Source of the DNA: DATBDE01 sp036270095
Lineage (GTDB): Bacteria; Actinomycetota; Thermoleophilia; Solirubrobacterales; Solirubrobacteraceae
Length of the DNA stretch: 49,362 nucleotides
Assembly: GCA_036270095.1 (NCBI GenBank)
Contig: DATBDE010000051.1
Span: forward strand, 1 to 49,362
Reading direction: 5' to 3'
How positions within the stretch are numbered: the first letter of the stretch is position 1; each line of letters begins with the position of its first letter. Below, piece by piece: positions 24,483-32,206 of the stretch. Under the pieces are notes generated by a model. That model did not search any database and was not told the DNA's origin. It saw nothing but the letters and a program-made list of their open reading frames with translations. The position numbers and the translations under genes are program-made.

Positions 24483-24499
24483 GGTTCGGTTCTCCGCCA
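24483..24499 (+). repeat. direct copy of the 17-bp unit GGTTCGGTTCTCCGCCA
   Basis: Identical to 24388-24404 and 95 bp away from it. It stands alone, without a partner arm. Confidence 0.65.
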
Positions 24500-24520
24500 C
24501 GACCTGGAGGTCAGCCGCAG

Positions 24521-24536
24521 GTAGGGCTAGCCCTAC
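24521..24536. promoter_or_regulatory. perfect 16-bp palindrome GTAGGGCTAGCCCTAC, candidate operator
   Basis: A perfect two-fold palindrome in the intergenic region about 190 bp upstream of the stand-alone receiver gene, followed by TAACCCCATAG-type sequence at about 24560. Its size and symmetry suit a dimeric regulator such as the NarL-type protein encoded at 21805-22449. No binding is proven. Confidence 0.4.
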
Positions 24537-24778
24537 GGTTTTCCGCCGCGAGAAGTGTGGCTAACCCCATAGAAGGACGTGCGCGGCCGTGAAATCGTGC
24601 CGCCCATGATGTTCCTTCCTACCGCTCGCCGTCACGCAGGAGGATTCGCGACCGCCCGCTTCGCGCCCGCGTTCGGTGCCTCGCCGACTCTCCTCCTTCC
24701 GGCACGTCCCGCCGACGCCATCGCTTGCTCTGATCGCGCCGCGGATGCCTCCTGCGTGGCCGCGGGTGGTTACGCCGC

Positions 24779-25468
24779 CTAGGCGCGGCCGTACACGGGG
24801 ATCGCGGCTCCGCTCGTGGCGCTCGACGCGTCGGAGCAGAGCCACAGCACGGTCTGGGCGATCTGCCCCGGCTTGACCCACTTCGCGGTGTCGGCGTCGG
24901 GCTGCGAGGCGCGGTTGCCCGGCGTGTCGATGATGCTCGGCACGATCGCGTTCGCGCGTACGCCGTCGTCCTTGTACTCGGCGTCCAGGCAGCCGATGAA
25001 CGCGATCACGGCGGCCTTCGAGGAGCAGTAGCCGGCGGCGCCGGCGAACGGGCGCAGCGCGGCGCGGGTCGAGACCGCCACGAGGGTGCCGCCGTCGGCC
25101 TGTAGGTGCGGCATCGCCGCCGCGGCGATGAGGTACAGCGGGCGCAGGTTGATGCGGAACTGGGCCTCGAAGTCGTCGATCGGGGTATCGGCGACCTTGC
25201 CCGGGGCGGAGAAGCCGCCGACGAGGTTGACGACGCTGTGCAGCGGCGCACCGTCGTAGCCGGCCGCGACCTCCACCACCGCGTCCACGTCGCCGCCGTC
25301 GAACAGGTCGGCCTGGACGAGCTCGAGGCCCTCGCGCTCGGGCAGGCGGTCGAGCTCGCGCTCTGCGACCCAGGGCACGACGACGCGCCAGTCGGCGTCC
25401 AGGAACGCCCGCACCACCGGCACGCCGAGGCCGCCGCTCCCGCCCGTCACGATCACCGTCCGGTCCAT
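24779..25468 (-). CDS. short-chain dehydrogenase/reductase
   Basis: A classical SDR of 229 residues. The cofactor site is VTGGSGGLGVP (residues 7-17), with VVNLVGGFS in place of the NNAG strand. The catalytic Ser lies in LVAVSTRAAL, and YCSSKAA carries the YxxxK pair. The C-terminus keeps the usual PSIIDTPGNR loop. It is a soluble NAD(P)-dependent oxidoreductase of unknown substrate. ATG 25468 has AGGAG 8 bases upstream. It is divergent from the OB/HD exonuclease gene, with 58 bases between the starts. Confidence 0.9.
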   Translation of the reverse strand: MDRTVIVTGGSGGLGVPVVRAFLDADWRVVVPWVAERELDRLPEREGLELVQADLFDGGDVDAVVEVAAGYDGAPLHSVVNLVGGFSAPGKVADTPIDDFEAQFRINLRPLYLIAAAAMPHLQADGGTLVAVSTRAALRPFAGAAGYCSSKAAVIAFIGCLDAEYKDDGVRANAIVPSIIDTPGNRASQPDADTAKWVKPGQIAQTVLWLCSDASSATSGAAIPVYGRA

Positions 25469-25513
25469 TTCCGCCTCTCCTTTGCGCTCGCTCTCGCCGT
25501 CCGCTCCCGTGCC

Positions 25514-25519
25514 TATCTT
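25514..25519 (+). promoter_or_regulatory. -10 box (TATCTT) of the OB/HD exonuclease gene
   Basis: TATCTT lies 7 bases before ATG 25527. It supports that start over the in-frame codon at 25482. Confidence 0.55.
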
Positions 25520-25526
25520 CCGTCAC

Positions 25527-26483
25527 ATGGCAGTGCGGGATCTCCAAGACGGCGCCACCATCACGGTCACCGTCCTCGTGCGCGAGGCCGAGCTGCGGCG
25601 CAAGCGCGACGGCACGGAGTATCTCCGCCTCGTGCTGGGCGACCGCACGGGCACGCTGGCGGCGGTGATGTGGGACGGGTGCCGCGAGGCCGCGCCCGCC
25701 TGCCGGGTGGGCGAGCCCGTGCACGTGTCCGGCCTGTACTCGGTGCACCCGCGCTTCGGCCCTCAGCTCGTGGCCGGCGAAGTGCGCGAGTGCCTCCCTG
25801 GCGAGGTCGCGCTCGGCGAGCTCGTGGACGGGCCCGTGCGCTCGCGCGACGCGCTCGTGGCCGACCTGCGCGAGCTCGTCGCCACGGTGCGCGAGCCGCC
25901 CTTGCGCTTCCTGCTCGAGGCGCTGCTGGGCGAGCACTCGCGCACCTGGCCCGCGTACCGCGACGCGCCCGCGGCCAAGCACAACCACCACGCCTACCCG
26001 CACGGGCTGCTCGAGCACTCGCTGAGCGTGGCCCAGACGGTGTCGACCATCGCGGCGACCTTCCCCGGGATCGACCGCGACATCGCCGTCACGGGCGCGC
26101 TGCTGCACGACATCGGCAAGCTCGACGCCTACGCCGCCGCCGGCCTGGCCATCGAGATGACCGATGCCGGCAAGCTCCAGGGCGAGATCGCGCTGGGCTA
26201 CTACGCCGTGCGCAGCGCCATCGACGACATCGAGGGGTTTCCGCCCGACCTGGCTCAGGCGGTGCTGCACGTGATCCTCTCCCACCACGGCACGCTCGAG
26301 CACGGCTCACCGGTGCTGCCGTGCACGCGCGAGGCCACGCTCGTGCACATGATCGACAACCTCGGCGGCAAGCTCGGCTCGTTCGACCGGCTGGAGAAGG
26401 AGCTCGCCGACGGCCAGCAGTGGTCGGCGTTCGACCGCGCCCTGGGCTCCGGAGCCTACTTCGCCGCCCGCGAAGCGGCCTGA
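25527..26483 (+). CDS. YhaM-like OB-fold/HD-domain 3'-5' exoribonuclease
   Basis: A protein of 318 residues. An N-terminal OB fold (about 5-95: TVTVLVREAELRRKRDGTEY, then LGDRTGTLAAVMWDG) is followed by an HD phosphohydrolase domain. HNHHAYPHGLLEHSLSVAQT and GALLHDIGKLDAY carry the metal-binding His and HD residues, and ILSHHG comes later. The OB plus HD order is that of Bacillus YhaM, which degrades RNA or ssDNA from the 3' end. The start is set by the TATCTT box; codons further upstream in the same frame fall in the promoter. The regulator PafBC follows 130 bases downstream on the same strand. Confidence 0.85.
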   Translation: MAVRDLQDGATITVTVLVREAELRRKRDGTEYLRLVLGDRTGTLAAVMWDGCREAAPACRVGEPVHVSGLYSVHPRFGPQLVAGEVRECLPGEVALGELVDGPVRSRDALVADLRELVATVREPPLRFLLEALLGEHSRTWPAYRDAPAAKHNHHAYPHGLLEHSLSVAQTVSTIAATFPGIDRDIAVTGALLHDIGKLDAYAAAGLAIEMTDAGKLQGEIALGYYAVRSAIDDIEGFPPDLAQAVLHVILSHHGTLEHGSPVLPCTREATLVHMIDNLGGKLGSFDRLEKELADGQQWSAFDRALGSGAYFAAREAA

Positions 26484-26598
26484 GCTGAGGCATTCTCACC
26501 GCCGGCGTTGGAGCAGGAGGACCGCAGTCACGCGCCCACCGTGCCACAAAAGGGCGGAAATAGCGTCGCGCGCCGTGCACCCCGCGAGCGCCGCTATC

Positions 26599-26604
26599 TA
26601 GAGT
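26599..26604 (+). promoter_or_regulatory. -10 box (TAGAGT) of the pafBC-like gene
   Basis: TAGAGT ends 9 bases before ATG 26614; TATCTA at 26595-26600 overlaps it. Either would give a leader of only a few bases. Confidence 0.45.
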
Positions 26605-26613
26605 GGCCGGGCG

Positions 26614-28665
26614 ATGGCCAAGGACACCGAGAAGCTCATCCGCCAGCTCTCGCTGATCTCCTATCTGATGGCGGAACGGCGGCCCGTCACCGCCACGGAG
26701 ATCCGGCGCGACGTCGAGGGCTACTCGGGCATGAACGAGGACGCGTTCGCCCGCCGCTTCTACGCCGACCGCGCCGAGCTCGACTCGCTGGGCATCGCGC
26801 TCTCGGTCGACAAGCCCGCCGACGGCGCCGCCGAGCAGGAGAACTACTCGCTGCGCCCGGAGCAGTTCTACCTGCCCGACATCAAGTTCTCGGACTCCGA
26901 ACTGGCGGCCCTGCAGACCGCGCTGTCGCTGCTCGACGGCGAGTTCGCCTATGCCGAGCCGCTGCGCCTCGCGCTGCAGCAGATCTCCTGGGGCCGGCCC
27001 AACCCGCTCGGCGCCCCCGACCAGCGCTCGGTCGCGCTGGGCCTGACCGCCAGCGCCGGCGGGCACGACCTCTCCCAGCGCCTGGCCAAGGTCGAGACCG
27101 CGATCTTCCGCCGCAAGACGATCACGTTTGAGTACCACTCGCTCGCCCGCGACGAGGTCTCCCAGCGCAAGGTCGACCCCTACTCGCTGCTGTTCCAGGG
27201 CGGCCAGTTCTACCTCGTGGGCAAGGCGCACGAGCGCGACGCGCTGCGCGTGTTCCGGCTCTCGCGCATCCGCGGCAAGGTCGCCTACGCGACGAAGGCC
27301 GAGCACGACTTCCAGCGCCCGACGGACTTCGATCCGCGGGCCTACGCCAGCCGCTCGGACTGGCAGCTCGGCGACGCCCTCGGCACCGCCGAGGTCGAGG
27401 TCGACAGCCGCGTGGCCTGGCATATCGAGCGCCACTTCGGTCATTACGGCGAGGTCACGCCGGGCGCGGCCGACGGCTCGATCGTGTTCGCCACCAAGTA
27501 CGCCGATGCGCGCCTGCTCGTGGCCTGGGTGCTCGGGCTCGGCGACCACGCGCGGCTGCTCGGCCCGCCCGAGCTCGAGCGCGAGGCGCGCGACCGCGTC
27601 GACCTGATCGTCGCCCGGCACACCGGCGACCTCGCGCTCGCCCGCAAGCGCCGCAGCTCGGCCGCCAACGGCGCCGCCGAGGTCGCCCACACGGCCAACG
27701 GCAAGCGTGAGAGCGGTGCCATCCGCCCCGAGCGCTTCGCCCGCTTGGTCACGCTGGCCAGCGTGCTCATCGCCGCCGGCCGCAGCGGCGAGCGCCTGCG
27801 CGTCGACGACGTCGTCGACCAGCTCCAGATCACCGAGCACGAGCTGCGCGAGGACGTCAACGTGCTCAACGTCGTCAACTTCGGCGGCGGCTCCTACGTC
27901 CTCTACGCCGAGGTGCTCGACGACGGCCACATCGAGGTCGACCCCGAGCCCTACTCGGACAACTTCGCCCGCCCCGCCCGCCTGCTGCCGGTGCAGGCCA
28001 AGGCGCTGGTCGCGGCCATCGACCTCATCGGCGACCACATCCCCGAGGGCTCGCTGGCCTCCGCGCGCGAGAAGATCGTGCGCGCCCTGGGCGCCGACCC
28101 GGCCACCGAGGGCCTGCAGGTCGCGGCCGGCGGCGGCGACGACGCCGTGATCGCCGACATCGCGTCGCGGGCCATCGCCGACCATCGCGTGCTCGAGCTC
28201 GAGTACTGGAAGGAGGCCGAGGACGAGCTCTCCACGCGCGTGGTCGAGCCCTACGGCCTGATGAATTCGCGCGAAGGCTGGTACCTGCACGCCTGGGACC
28301 GCAACCGCGACGCCGAGCGCTCGTTCCGCCTGGACCGCATCAAGGGCGCCACGGCGCAGGAGGAGCGCTTCGAGCCGCGGCCCGAGGTCAACACCGCGGC
28401 CCTGATCGAGGGCTGGCCCCGCACCGGTGAGGTGCCTGCGTCGGCGCGCGCGCGGGTGTGGATCTCCCCCGAGCGGGCCCGCTGGACGCGCGAGGAGCGC
28501 ACGGTCGTGGCCGAGCTCTCCGACGGCTCGATCGTCGTCGAGATCCCCTTCGCGGGCACGGACTGGCTCGTGCGCGAGGTGCTCAAGGAGGCCGGCGACG
28601 CGGCGGTGCTGGAGCCGCCCGAGGCCCGAGAGGCCGTGCGGGCGGCGGCTGCGGGCCTGCAGTGA
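26614..28665 (+). CDS. pafBC: fused PafB-PafC type WYL-domain DNA-damage regulator
   Basis: A protein of 683 residues containing two copies of the HTH-WYL-WCX plan. The first half starts EKLIRQLSLISYLMAERRPV, has a winged HTH to about 80 and a WYL domain (KTITFEYHSLARDEVSQRKV, YSLLFQGGQFYLVGKAH). A low-complexity linker is near 345-365. The second half starts PERFARLVTLASVLIAAGRS and has its own WYL domain (HRVLELEYWKEAEDELSTRV, YGLMNSREGWYLHAWD). In mycobacteria PafB and PafC are separate proteins from adjacent genes that activate the RecA-independent damage response as a heterodimer; a single-chain version is consistent with that. No Pup-proteasome genes lie beside it here. The repair genes at 35588, 38058 and 42794 are possible targets. 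Confidence 0.85.
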   Translation: MAKDTEKLIRQLSLISYLMAERRPVTATEIRRDVEGYSGMNEDAFARRFYADRAELDSLGIALSVDKPADGAAEQENYSLRPEQFYLPDIKFSDSELAALQTALSLLDGEFAYAEPLRLALQQISWGRPNPLGAPDQRSVALGLTASAGGHDLSQRLAKVETAIFRRKTITFEYHSLARDEVSQRKVDPYSLLFQGGQFYLVGKAHERDALRVFRLSRIRGKVAYATKAEHDFQRPTDFDPRAYASRSDWQLGDALGTAEVEVDSRVAWHIERHFGHYGEVTPGAADGSIVFATKYADARLLVAWVLGLGDHARLLGPPELEREARDRVDLIVARHTGDLALARKRRSSAANGAAEVAHTANGKRESGAIRPERFARLVTLASVLIAAGRSGERLRVDDVVDQLQITEHELREDVNVLNVVNFGGGSYVLYAEVLDDGHIEVDPEPYSDNFARPARLLPVQAKALVAAIDLIGDHIPEGSLASAREKIVRALGADPATEGLQVAAGGGDDAVIADIASRAIADHRVLELEYWKEAEDELSTRVVEPYGLMNSREGWYLHAWDRNRDAERSFRLDRIKGATAQEERFEPRPEVNTAALIEGWPRTGEVPASARARVWISPERARWTREERTVVAELSDGSIVVEIPFAGTDWLVREVLKEAGDAAVLEPPEAREAVRAAAAGLQ

Positions 28666-28868
28666 CCGAGGCCCGAAAGAACGCGGCCCACATGTCACGG
28701 AACTGGGACGTCAGCTCGGACCGGATCGCGGGGACGGAGCTGCGCGACGTGCGCAACATCATCACCGGCAACGGCATCACCGCCGAGCTGTTCCGCCAGG
28801 ACTGGGCGTGGTCGACGCCGAGGTGGTCCAGATCATCTACGTGTCGCTGCGGCCGGGCGCGCTGAGCG
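28662..28868 (+). pseudogene. remnant of an RmlC-like cupin (dTDP-sugar 3,5-epimerase family)
   Basis: The frame from GTG 28662 (overlapping the PafBC stop as GTGA) reads NWDVSSDRIAGTELRDVRNI, then GNGITAELFRQDW. The text then continues in the next frame as VVDAEVVQIIYVSLRPGALS followed by AWH. This is the start of a cupin of the dTDP-4-dehydrorhamnose 3,5-epimerase-like type, which normally goes on for another 80-100 residues after SAWHxH. Here it breaks twice: a one-base frameshift near 28804-28810, and an abrupt end near 28870, where the sequence enters the middle of a glycosyltransferase. It cannot make a working epimerase. Its position 1.4 kb before rmlA-rmlD-rmlB is notable. Confidence 0.7.
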
Positions 28869-28869
28869 C

Positions 28870-29808
28870 GTGGCACAGATCGACGCCGACGAGATCCCGT
28901 CGACCGGGTTCGCGGCCGCCATCGAGGAGGTCATCGCAGCCGGCGACGCCACCCACGCGCATGTGCCCTGGCGCTGGCTCTACCCCGACCGCGACCGCTA
29001 CCTGGCTCAGTGGCCGTGGCGCCCGGGCTACGCGATCAAGGCGTTCCGCAACGAGCCGCCGCTCCCGCGCTTCACCACGACGGCCCACGACATGATCAAC
29101 GTGCTCGGACCCAGCCGGTATCTGGTCGAGCCGATCTACCACGCCGACCTCCTCGTGACCTCGATGGCGCAGTGCGAGGCCAAGTGCGCGCGCTACGAGC
29201 GCGCGCGACCCGGGCTCCTGACCGAGGGTCAGCCGCTCAACGAGGTGCACTACCTCCCCGAGCAGCGCTCGGGCCTGCGCACCGACCCGGTCCCCGCGGA
29301 GGGCCGGGCGGCCATCGCCGCCTTTTTCGACCGCCCGAGCGTGCCGCTGCAGCATCGCCGCGCGCGCCGGGGCACGCTGGCGCACGCGAGCGCCAAGGAG
29401 CTCGCCCACCACCACGAGCGCGCCGACCTCCCGCCCGAGGCCTACCGCGCGCTGCTGCGCTTCCTCGACGACGACACGGTGGTCGTGTGCGGCGACGTGC
29501 GGACGTTCGACCTCGAGGTGCACAACCTCGGGAACGTCACCTGGCCCGGCGACTGGCACGCCCAGCCGCTCGTCCGCGTGGCCCATCGCTGGCTCGACCC
29601 CGACGGCGTGGAGCTGCCCGCCGAGGACAGCGCCCGCAACCGGCTCCCGGGCCCGATCCCCTCCGGCGGGCGCCGCGTGGTGCCGTGCTGGCTGAAGGGA
29701 CCGACGCGAACCGGGCGGCTCACGCTCGAGCTCGACCTCGTCCACGAGCTCCAGCGCTCGTTCGGCTGCGCGATCCGCGTGCCCATCGACGTGGTTGACT
29801 CCCGGTGA
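28870..29808 (+). pseudogene. glycosyltransferase lacking its N-terminal region, with C-terminal Ig-like domain
   Basis: The open frame of 312 residues begins directly at VAQIDADEIPSTGFAAAIEE, the DxD region that normally lies about 80-100 residues into a GT2-type glycosyltransferase. FTTTAHDMINVLGPSRYLVE, HADLLVTSMAQCEAKCARYE and LNEVHYLPEQ follow, as in that family. From about residue 195 there is a beta-rich tail (VVVCGDVRTFDLEVHNLGNV, then TWPGDWHAQPLVRVAHRWLD, ending LELDLVHE) of the kind found as an Ig-like add-on in surface-glycan enzymes. Without the nucleotide-binding N-terminus activity is unlikely. GTG 28870 could still be translated by coupling. The junction at about 28868-28872 looks like a deletion endpoint. 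Confidence 0.65.
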
Positions 29809-30266
29809 TGAGCCGCCGCAGCCAGATCACCATGAGCGACGACGAGGTCGCCGCCTTCCTCGACGAGCAGCGCACGGTCATCTGCGCCACCAATGGGCGC
29901 GACGGCTGGCCTCACCTGATGCCGCTCTGGTACGTCGTGCGCGACGGCGAGCTGTGGTCGTGGACGTACGCCAAGTCCCAGAAGGTGCGCAACCTCGAGC
30001 GCGACGACCGCGTGACCCTGCAGGTGGAGACCGGCGAGCAGTACGACCAGCTCCACGGGGTGATGATCAAGGCGCGCGTGGTCCTGCACCGGGCGACCGA
30101 GGACGTCGCCGCGCTGGGCACCGAGATCTTCGCCCGCTACACCGGCGGCCATTCCGAGGACGTAAAGGAGATGGTCGCCGCCCAGGCGCCCAAGCGGGTG
30201 GCCATGCAATTCGTCACCGAGAGCTGCGCCACCTGGGACCACCGCAAGCTCGGCGGCACCTACTAG
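29808..30266 (+). CDS. PPOX/pyridoxamine-phosphate-oxidase-like flavin or F420-binding oxidoreductase
   Basis: A split-barrel protein of 152 residues. MSDDEVAAFLDEQRTVICAT, then GWPHLMPLWYVVRDGELWSW, then KSQKVRNLERDDRVTLQVET is the standard pattern of PPOX-class enzymes in actinobacteria, many of which use coenzyme F420 or FMN. ATG 29808 overlaps the preceding stop as TGATG; GTG 29805 directly before it is an alternative. It is the last gene of the plus run before the rml operon, and its substrate is unknown. Confidence 0.82.
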   Translation: MSRRSQITMSDDEVAAFLDEQRTVICATNGRDGWPHLMPLWYVVRDGELWSWTYAKSQKVRNLERDDRVTLQVETGEQYDQLHGVMIKARVVLHRATEDVAALGTEIFARYTGGHSEDVKEMVAAQAPKRVAMQFVTESCATWDHRKLGGTY

Positions 30267-30267
30267 C

Positions 30268-30273
30268 TACCCT
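30268..30273 (+). promoter_or_regulatory. candidate -10 box (TACCCT) of the rml operon
   Basis: TACCCT lies 11 bases before the rmlA ATG, so the leader would be only about 4-5 bases. No clear -35 is seen. Confidence 0.4.
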
Positions 30274-30284
30274 CCGCTCCCGCA

Positions 30285-31358
30285 ATGGAGGAGCTCAGAG
30301 GCCTCATCCTGTCCGGGGGCAAGGGGACAAGGCTGCGACCGATCACGCACACGAGCGCGAAGCAGCTCGTGCCGGTCGCCAACAAGCCCGTGCTCTTCTA
30401 CGGCCTCGAGGCGATGGCGCAGGCCGGCATCCGCTCGGTCGGGGTCATCATCGCCCCCGAGACCGGCGAGGAGATCCGCGTCGCCGTCGGCGACGGCTCG
30501 CAGTTCGGGCTCGAGGTCGAGTTCATCGTCCAGGACGAGCCGCTCGGCCTCGCCCACGCCGTGCTCACCGCGCGCGACTTCCTCGGCGCGAGCCCCTTCG
30601 TCATGTACCTGGGCGACAACCTGCTGCAGGGCGGCATCGTCGAGCTCGTGGAGGCCTTCCGGGCCAACGCGCCCGACGCGCTCATCCTGCTCACGCCGGT
30701 GCCCGACCCCGAGAACTACGGCGTGGCCGAGCTCGACGGTGACCGCGTCGTGCGCCTGGTCGAGAAGCCGCCGAAGCCCGCCACCGACCTCGCCCTGGTC
30801 GGCGTCTACATGTTCACGCCCGCGATCCACGCTGCCGCCGAGGCGATCGAGCCCTCGGCCCGCGGCGAGCTCGAGATCACCGACGCCATCCAGCACCTCG
30901 TCGACCGCGGCATGCGCGTCGAGCCCCACGTCGTGCGCGGCTGGTGGAAGGACACCGGCCGCCTGGCCGACATGCTCGAGGCCAACCGGCTCATCCTCGA
31001 CAACGTGGACACGCGCGTGGAGGGCGAGCTGGTCGACTCGCAGGCCGACGGCCGCGTGGTCATCGACCCCGGCGCGCGCCTGGAGCGCTCGACCGTGCGC
31101 GGCCCCGCCGTCATCGGCGCCGGCGCCCGCCTTGTCGACGCCTACGTCGGTCCCTACACCGCCGTGGGCGAGGAGTGCCTGATCCAGAACGCCGAGGTCG
31201 AGCACTCGATCCTCCTCGCGGGCTCGTCGGTGCGGGACCTGGACGGGCGCATGGAGTCCTCGCTGCTGGGCCGCAACGTCGCCGTTCGGCGCGACGGCCG
31301 CTCTCCGCGTGCGTATCGCTTCATGGTGGGCGACAACTCCGAGATCGGAATCCCCTGA
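30285..31358 (+). CDS. rmlA: glucose-1-phosphate thymidylyltransferase, long form
   Basis: A protein of 357 residues that makes dTDP-glucose from dTTP and glucose 1-phosphate, the first step to dTDP-L-rhamnose. The nucleotidyltransferase signature is LSGGKGTRLRPITHTSAKQL with PVANKPVLFYGLE. MYLGDNLL holds the metal Asp and WKDTGRLADMLEAN closes the domain. From about 245 there is a left-handed beta-helix-like tail (VRGPAVIGAGARLVDAYVGP), so this is the long StrD/archaeal-type enzyme rather than the roughly 290-residue RmlA. It overlaps rmlD by one base (TGATG). Confidence 0.92.
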   Translation: MEELRGLILSGGKGTRLRPITHTSAKQLVPVANKPVLFYGLEAMAQAGIRSVGVIIAPETGEEIRVAVGDGSQFGLEVEFIVQDEPLGLAHAVLTARDFLGASPFVMYLGDNLLQGGIVELVEAFRANAPDALILLTPVPDPENYGVAELDGDRVVRLVEKPPKPATDLALVGVYMFTPAIHAAAEAIEPSARGELEITDAIQHLVDRGMRVEPHVVRGWWKDTGRLADMLEANRLILDNVDTRVEGELVDSQADGRVVIDPGARLERSTVRGPAVIGAGARLVDAYVGPYTAVGEECLIQNAEVEHSILLAGSSVRDLDGRMESSLLGRNVAVRRDGRSPRAYRFMVGDNSEIGIP

Positions 31359-32206
31359 TGCGCGTCGTCGTCACCGGCGCGGCCGGCATGCTCGGGCGCG
31401 ACGTGCTGCGGGCGGGCGAGCACGCCGGCATCGACGTCATCGGGCTGCAGCGCACCGAGCTCGACGTCACCGACCGCGACGCCTGCACCGAGGCGATCTC
31501 CGCCCAGCGCCCGGACGCGGTCATCAACTGCGCCGCCCGGACCGACGTCGATGGCGCCGAGGAGCACGAGCAGGCCGCGCTGACCGTCAACGGCATCGCG
31601 CCCGGCAACCTCGCGTACGCGAGCGCGCAGGCGGGCGCGCGCCTGGTGCATGTCTCGACCGACTACGTGTTCGACGGCACCGCGACGCGGCCGTACGTGG
31701 AGAGCGACCCGGTCGGGCCGATCGGCGGCTACGGACGCACCAAGCTCGACGGCGAGCGACGCGTCACCGAGGCGCTGCCCGCCGCCGCCATCGCGCGGGC
31801 CTCGTGGCTGTTCGGCACCGCGGGCAAGAACTTCGTCGACACCATGCTGCGCCTGGCCGCCGACCGCGGCGAGGTCACGGTCGTCGACGACCAGGTCGGC
31901 TGCCCGACCTGGACCGGCCATCTGGCGCCGGCGCTGCTCGCGCTCGCGCAGGCCACGTCGCTGCGCGGCATCTTCCACGTCGCCGGGGCGGGCCAGTGCT
32001 CGTGGCACGACTTCGCGCTGGAGATCTTCGCGCAGGCCGGGGTGGAGTGCCGCGTGCACCGGGGCTCCACCGCCGAGCTCGGCCGCCCGGCCCCGCGCCC
32101 GGCCTGGTCCGTGCTCGGCACCGAGCGCGACGGGCCGCGGCTGCCGGACTGGACCGAAGGCCTGGCCGGCTTCCTGGCCGAGCGCACTGCCGGGGCGCGC
32201 GCGTGA
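31358..32206 (+). CDS. rmlD: dTDP-4-dehydrorhamnose reductase
   Basis: A protein of 282 residues that performs the last, NADPH-dependent step to dTDP-L-rhamnose. The landmarks are VVVTGAAGMLGRDV (cofactor loop), INCAARTDVDGAE, HVSTDYVFDGT, and YGRTKLDGE with the catalytic YxxxK. DDQVGCPTWTGHLA is the family loop near the substrate. It is coupled to rmlA (TGATG) and to rmlB (GTGA). The 3,5-epimerase RmlC that should act between RmlB and RmlD is not in this operon. Confidence 0.94.
   Translation: MRVVVTGAAGMLGRDVLRAGEHAGIDVIGLQRTELDVTDRDACTEAISAQRPDAVINCAARTDVDGAEEHEQAALTVNGIAPGNLAYASAQAGARLVHVSTDYVFDGTATRPYVESDPVGPIGGYGRTKLDGERRVTEALPAAAIARASWLFGTAGKNFVDTMLRLAADRGEVTVVDDQVGCPTWTGHLAPALLALAQATSLRGIFHVAGAGQCSWHDFALEIFAQAGVECRVHRGSTAELGRPAPRPAWSVLGTERDGPRLPDWTEGLAGFLAERTAGARA

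Larger units (their letters stand above)
24332..24778. other. 447-bp non-coding stretch with palindromes and repeats
   Basis: No convincing gene is present. The stretch holds the 31-base quasi-palindrome at 24370-24400, a second copy of its right arm at 24483-24499, and the perfect palindrome at 24521-24536. An open frame at 24579-24782 (plus) has no recognisable domain, ends inside the SDR gene and is not accepted. The 3' half is likely intergenic or decayed sequence. Confidence 0.6.

Noticed and set aside
24579..24782. A 67-codon open frame on the plus strand in the gene-free gap
   Set aside because: No ribosome site, no recognisable motif, it ends inside the SDR gene, and nothing favours it over chance in GC-rich DNA.
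26089..28698. An 869-codon open frame on the minus strand
   Set aside because: Antisense to the PafBC-like gene, which shows WYL and HTH motifs; the minus-strand translation is a GC-driven shadow.
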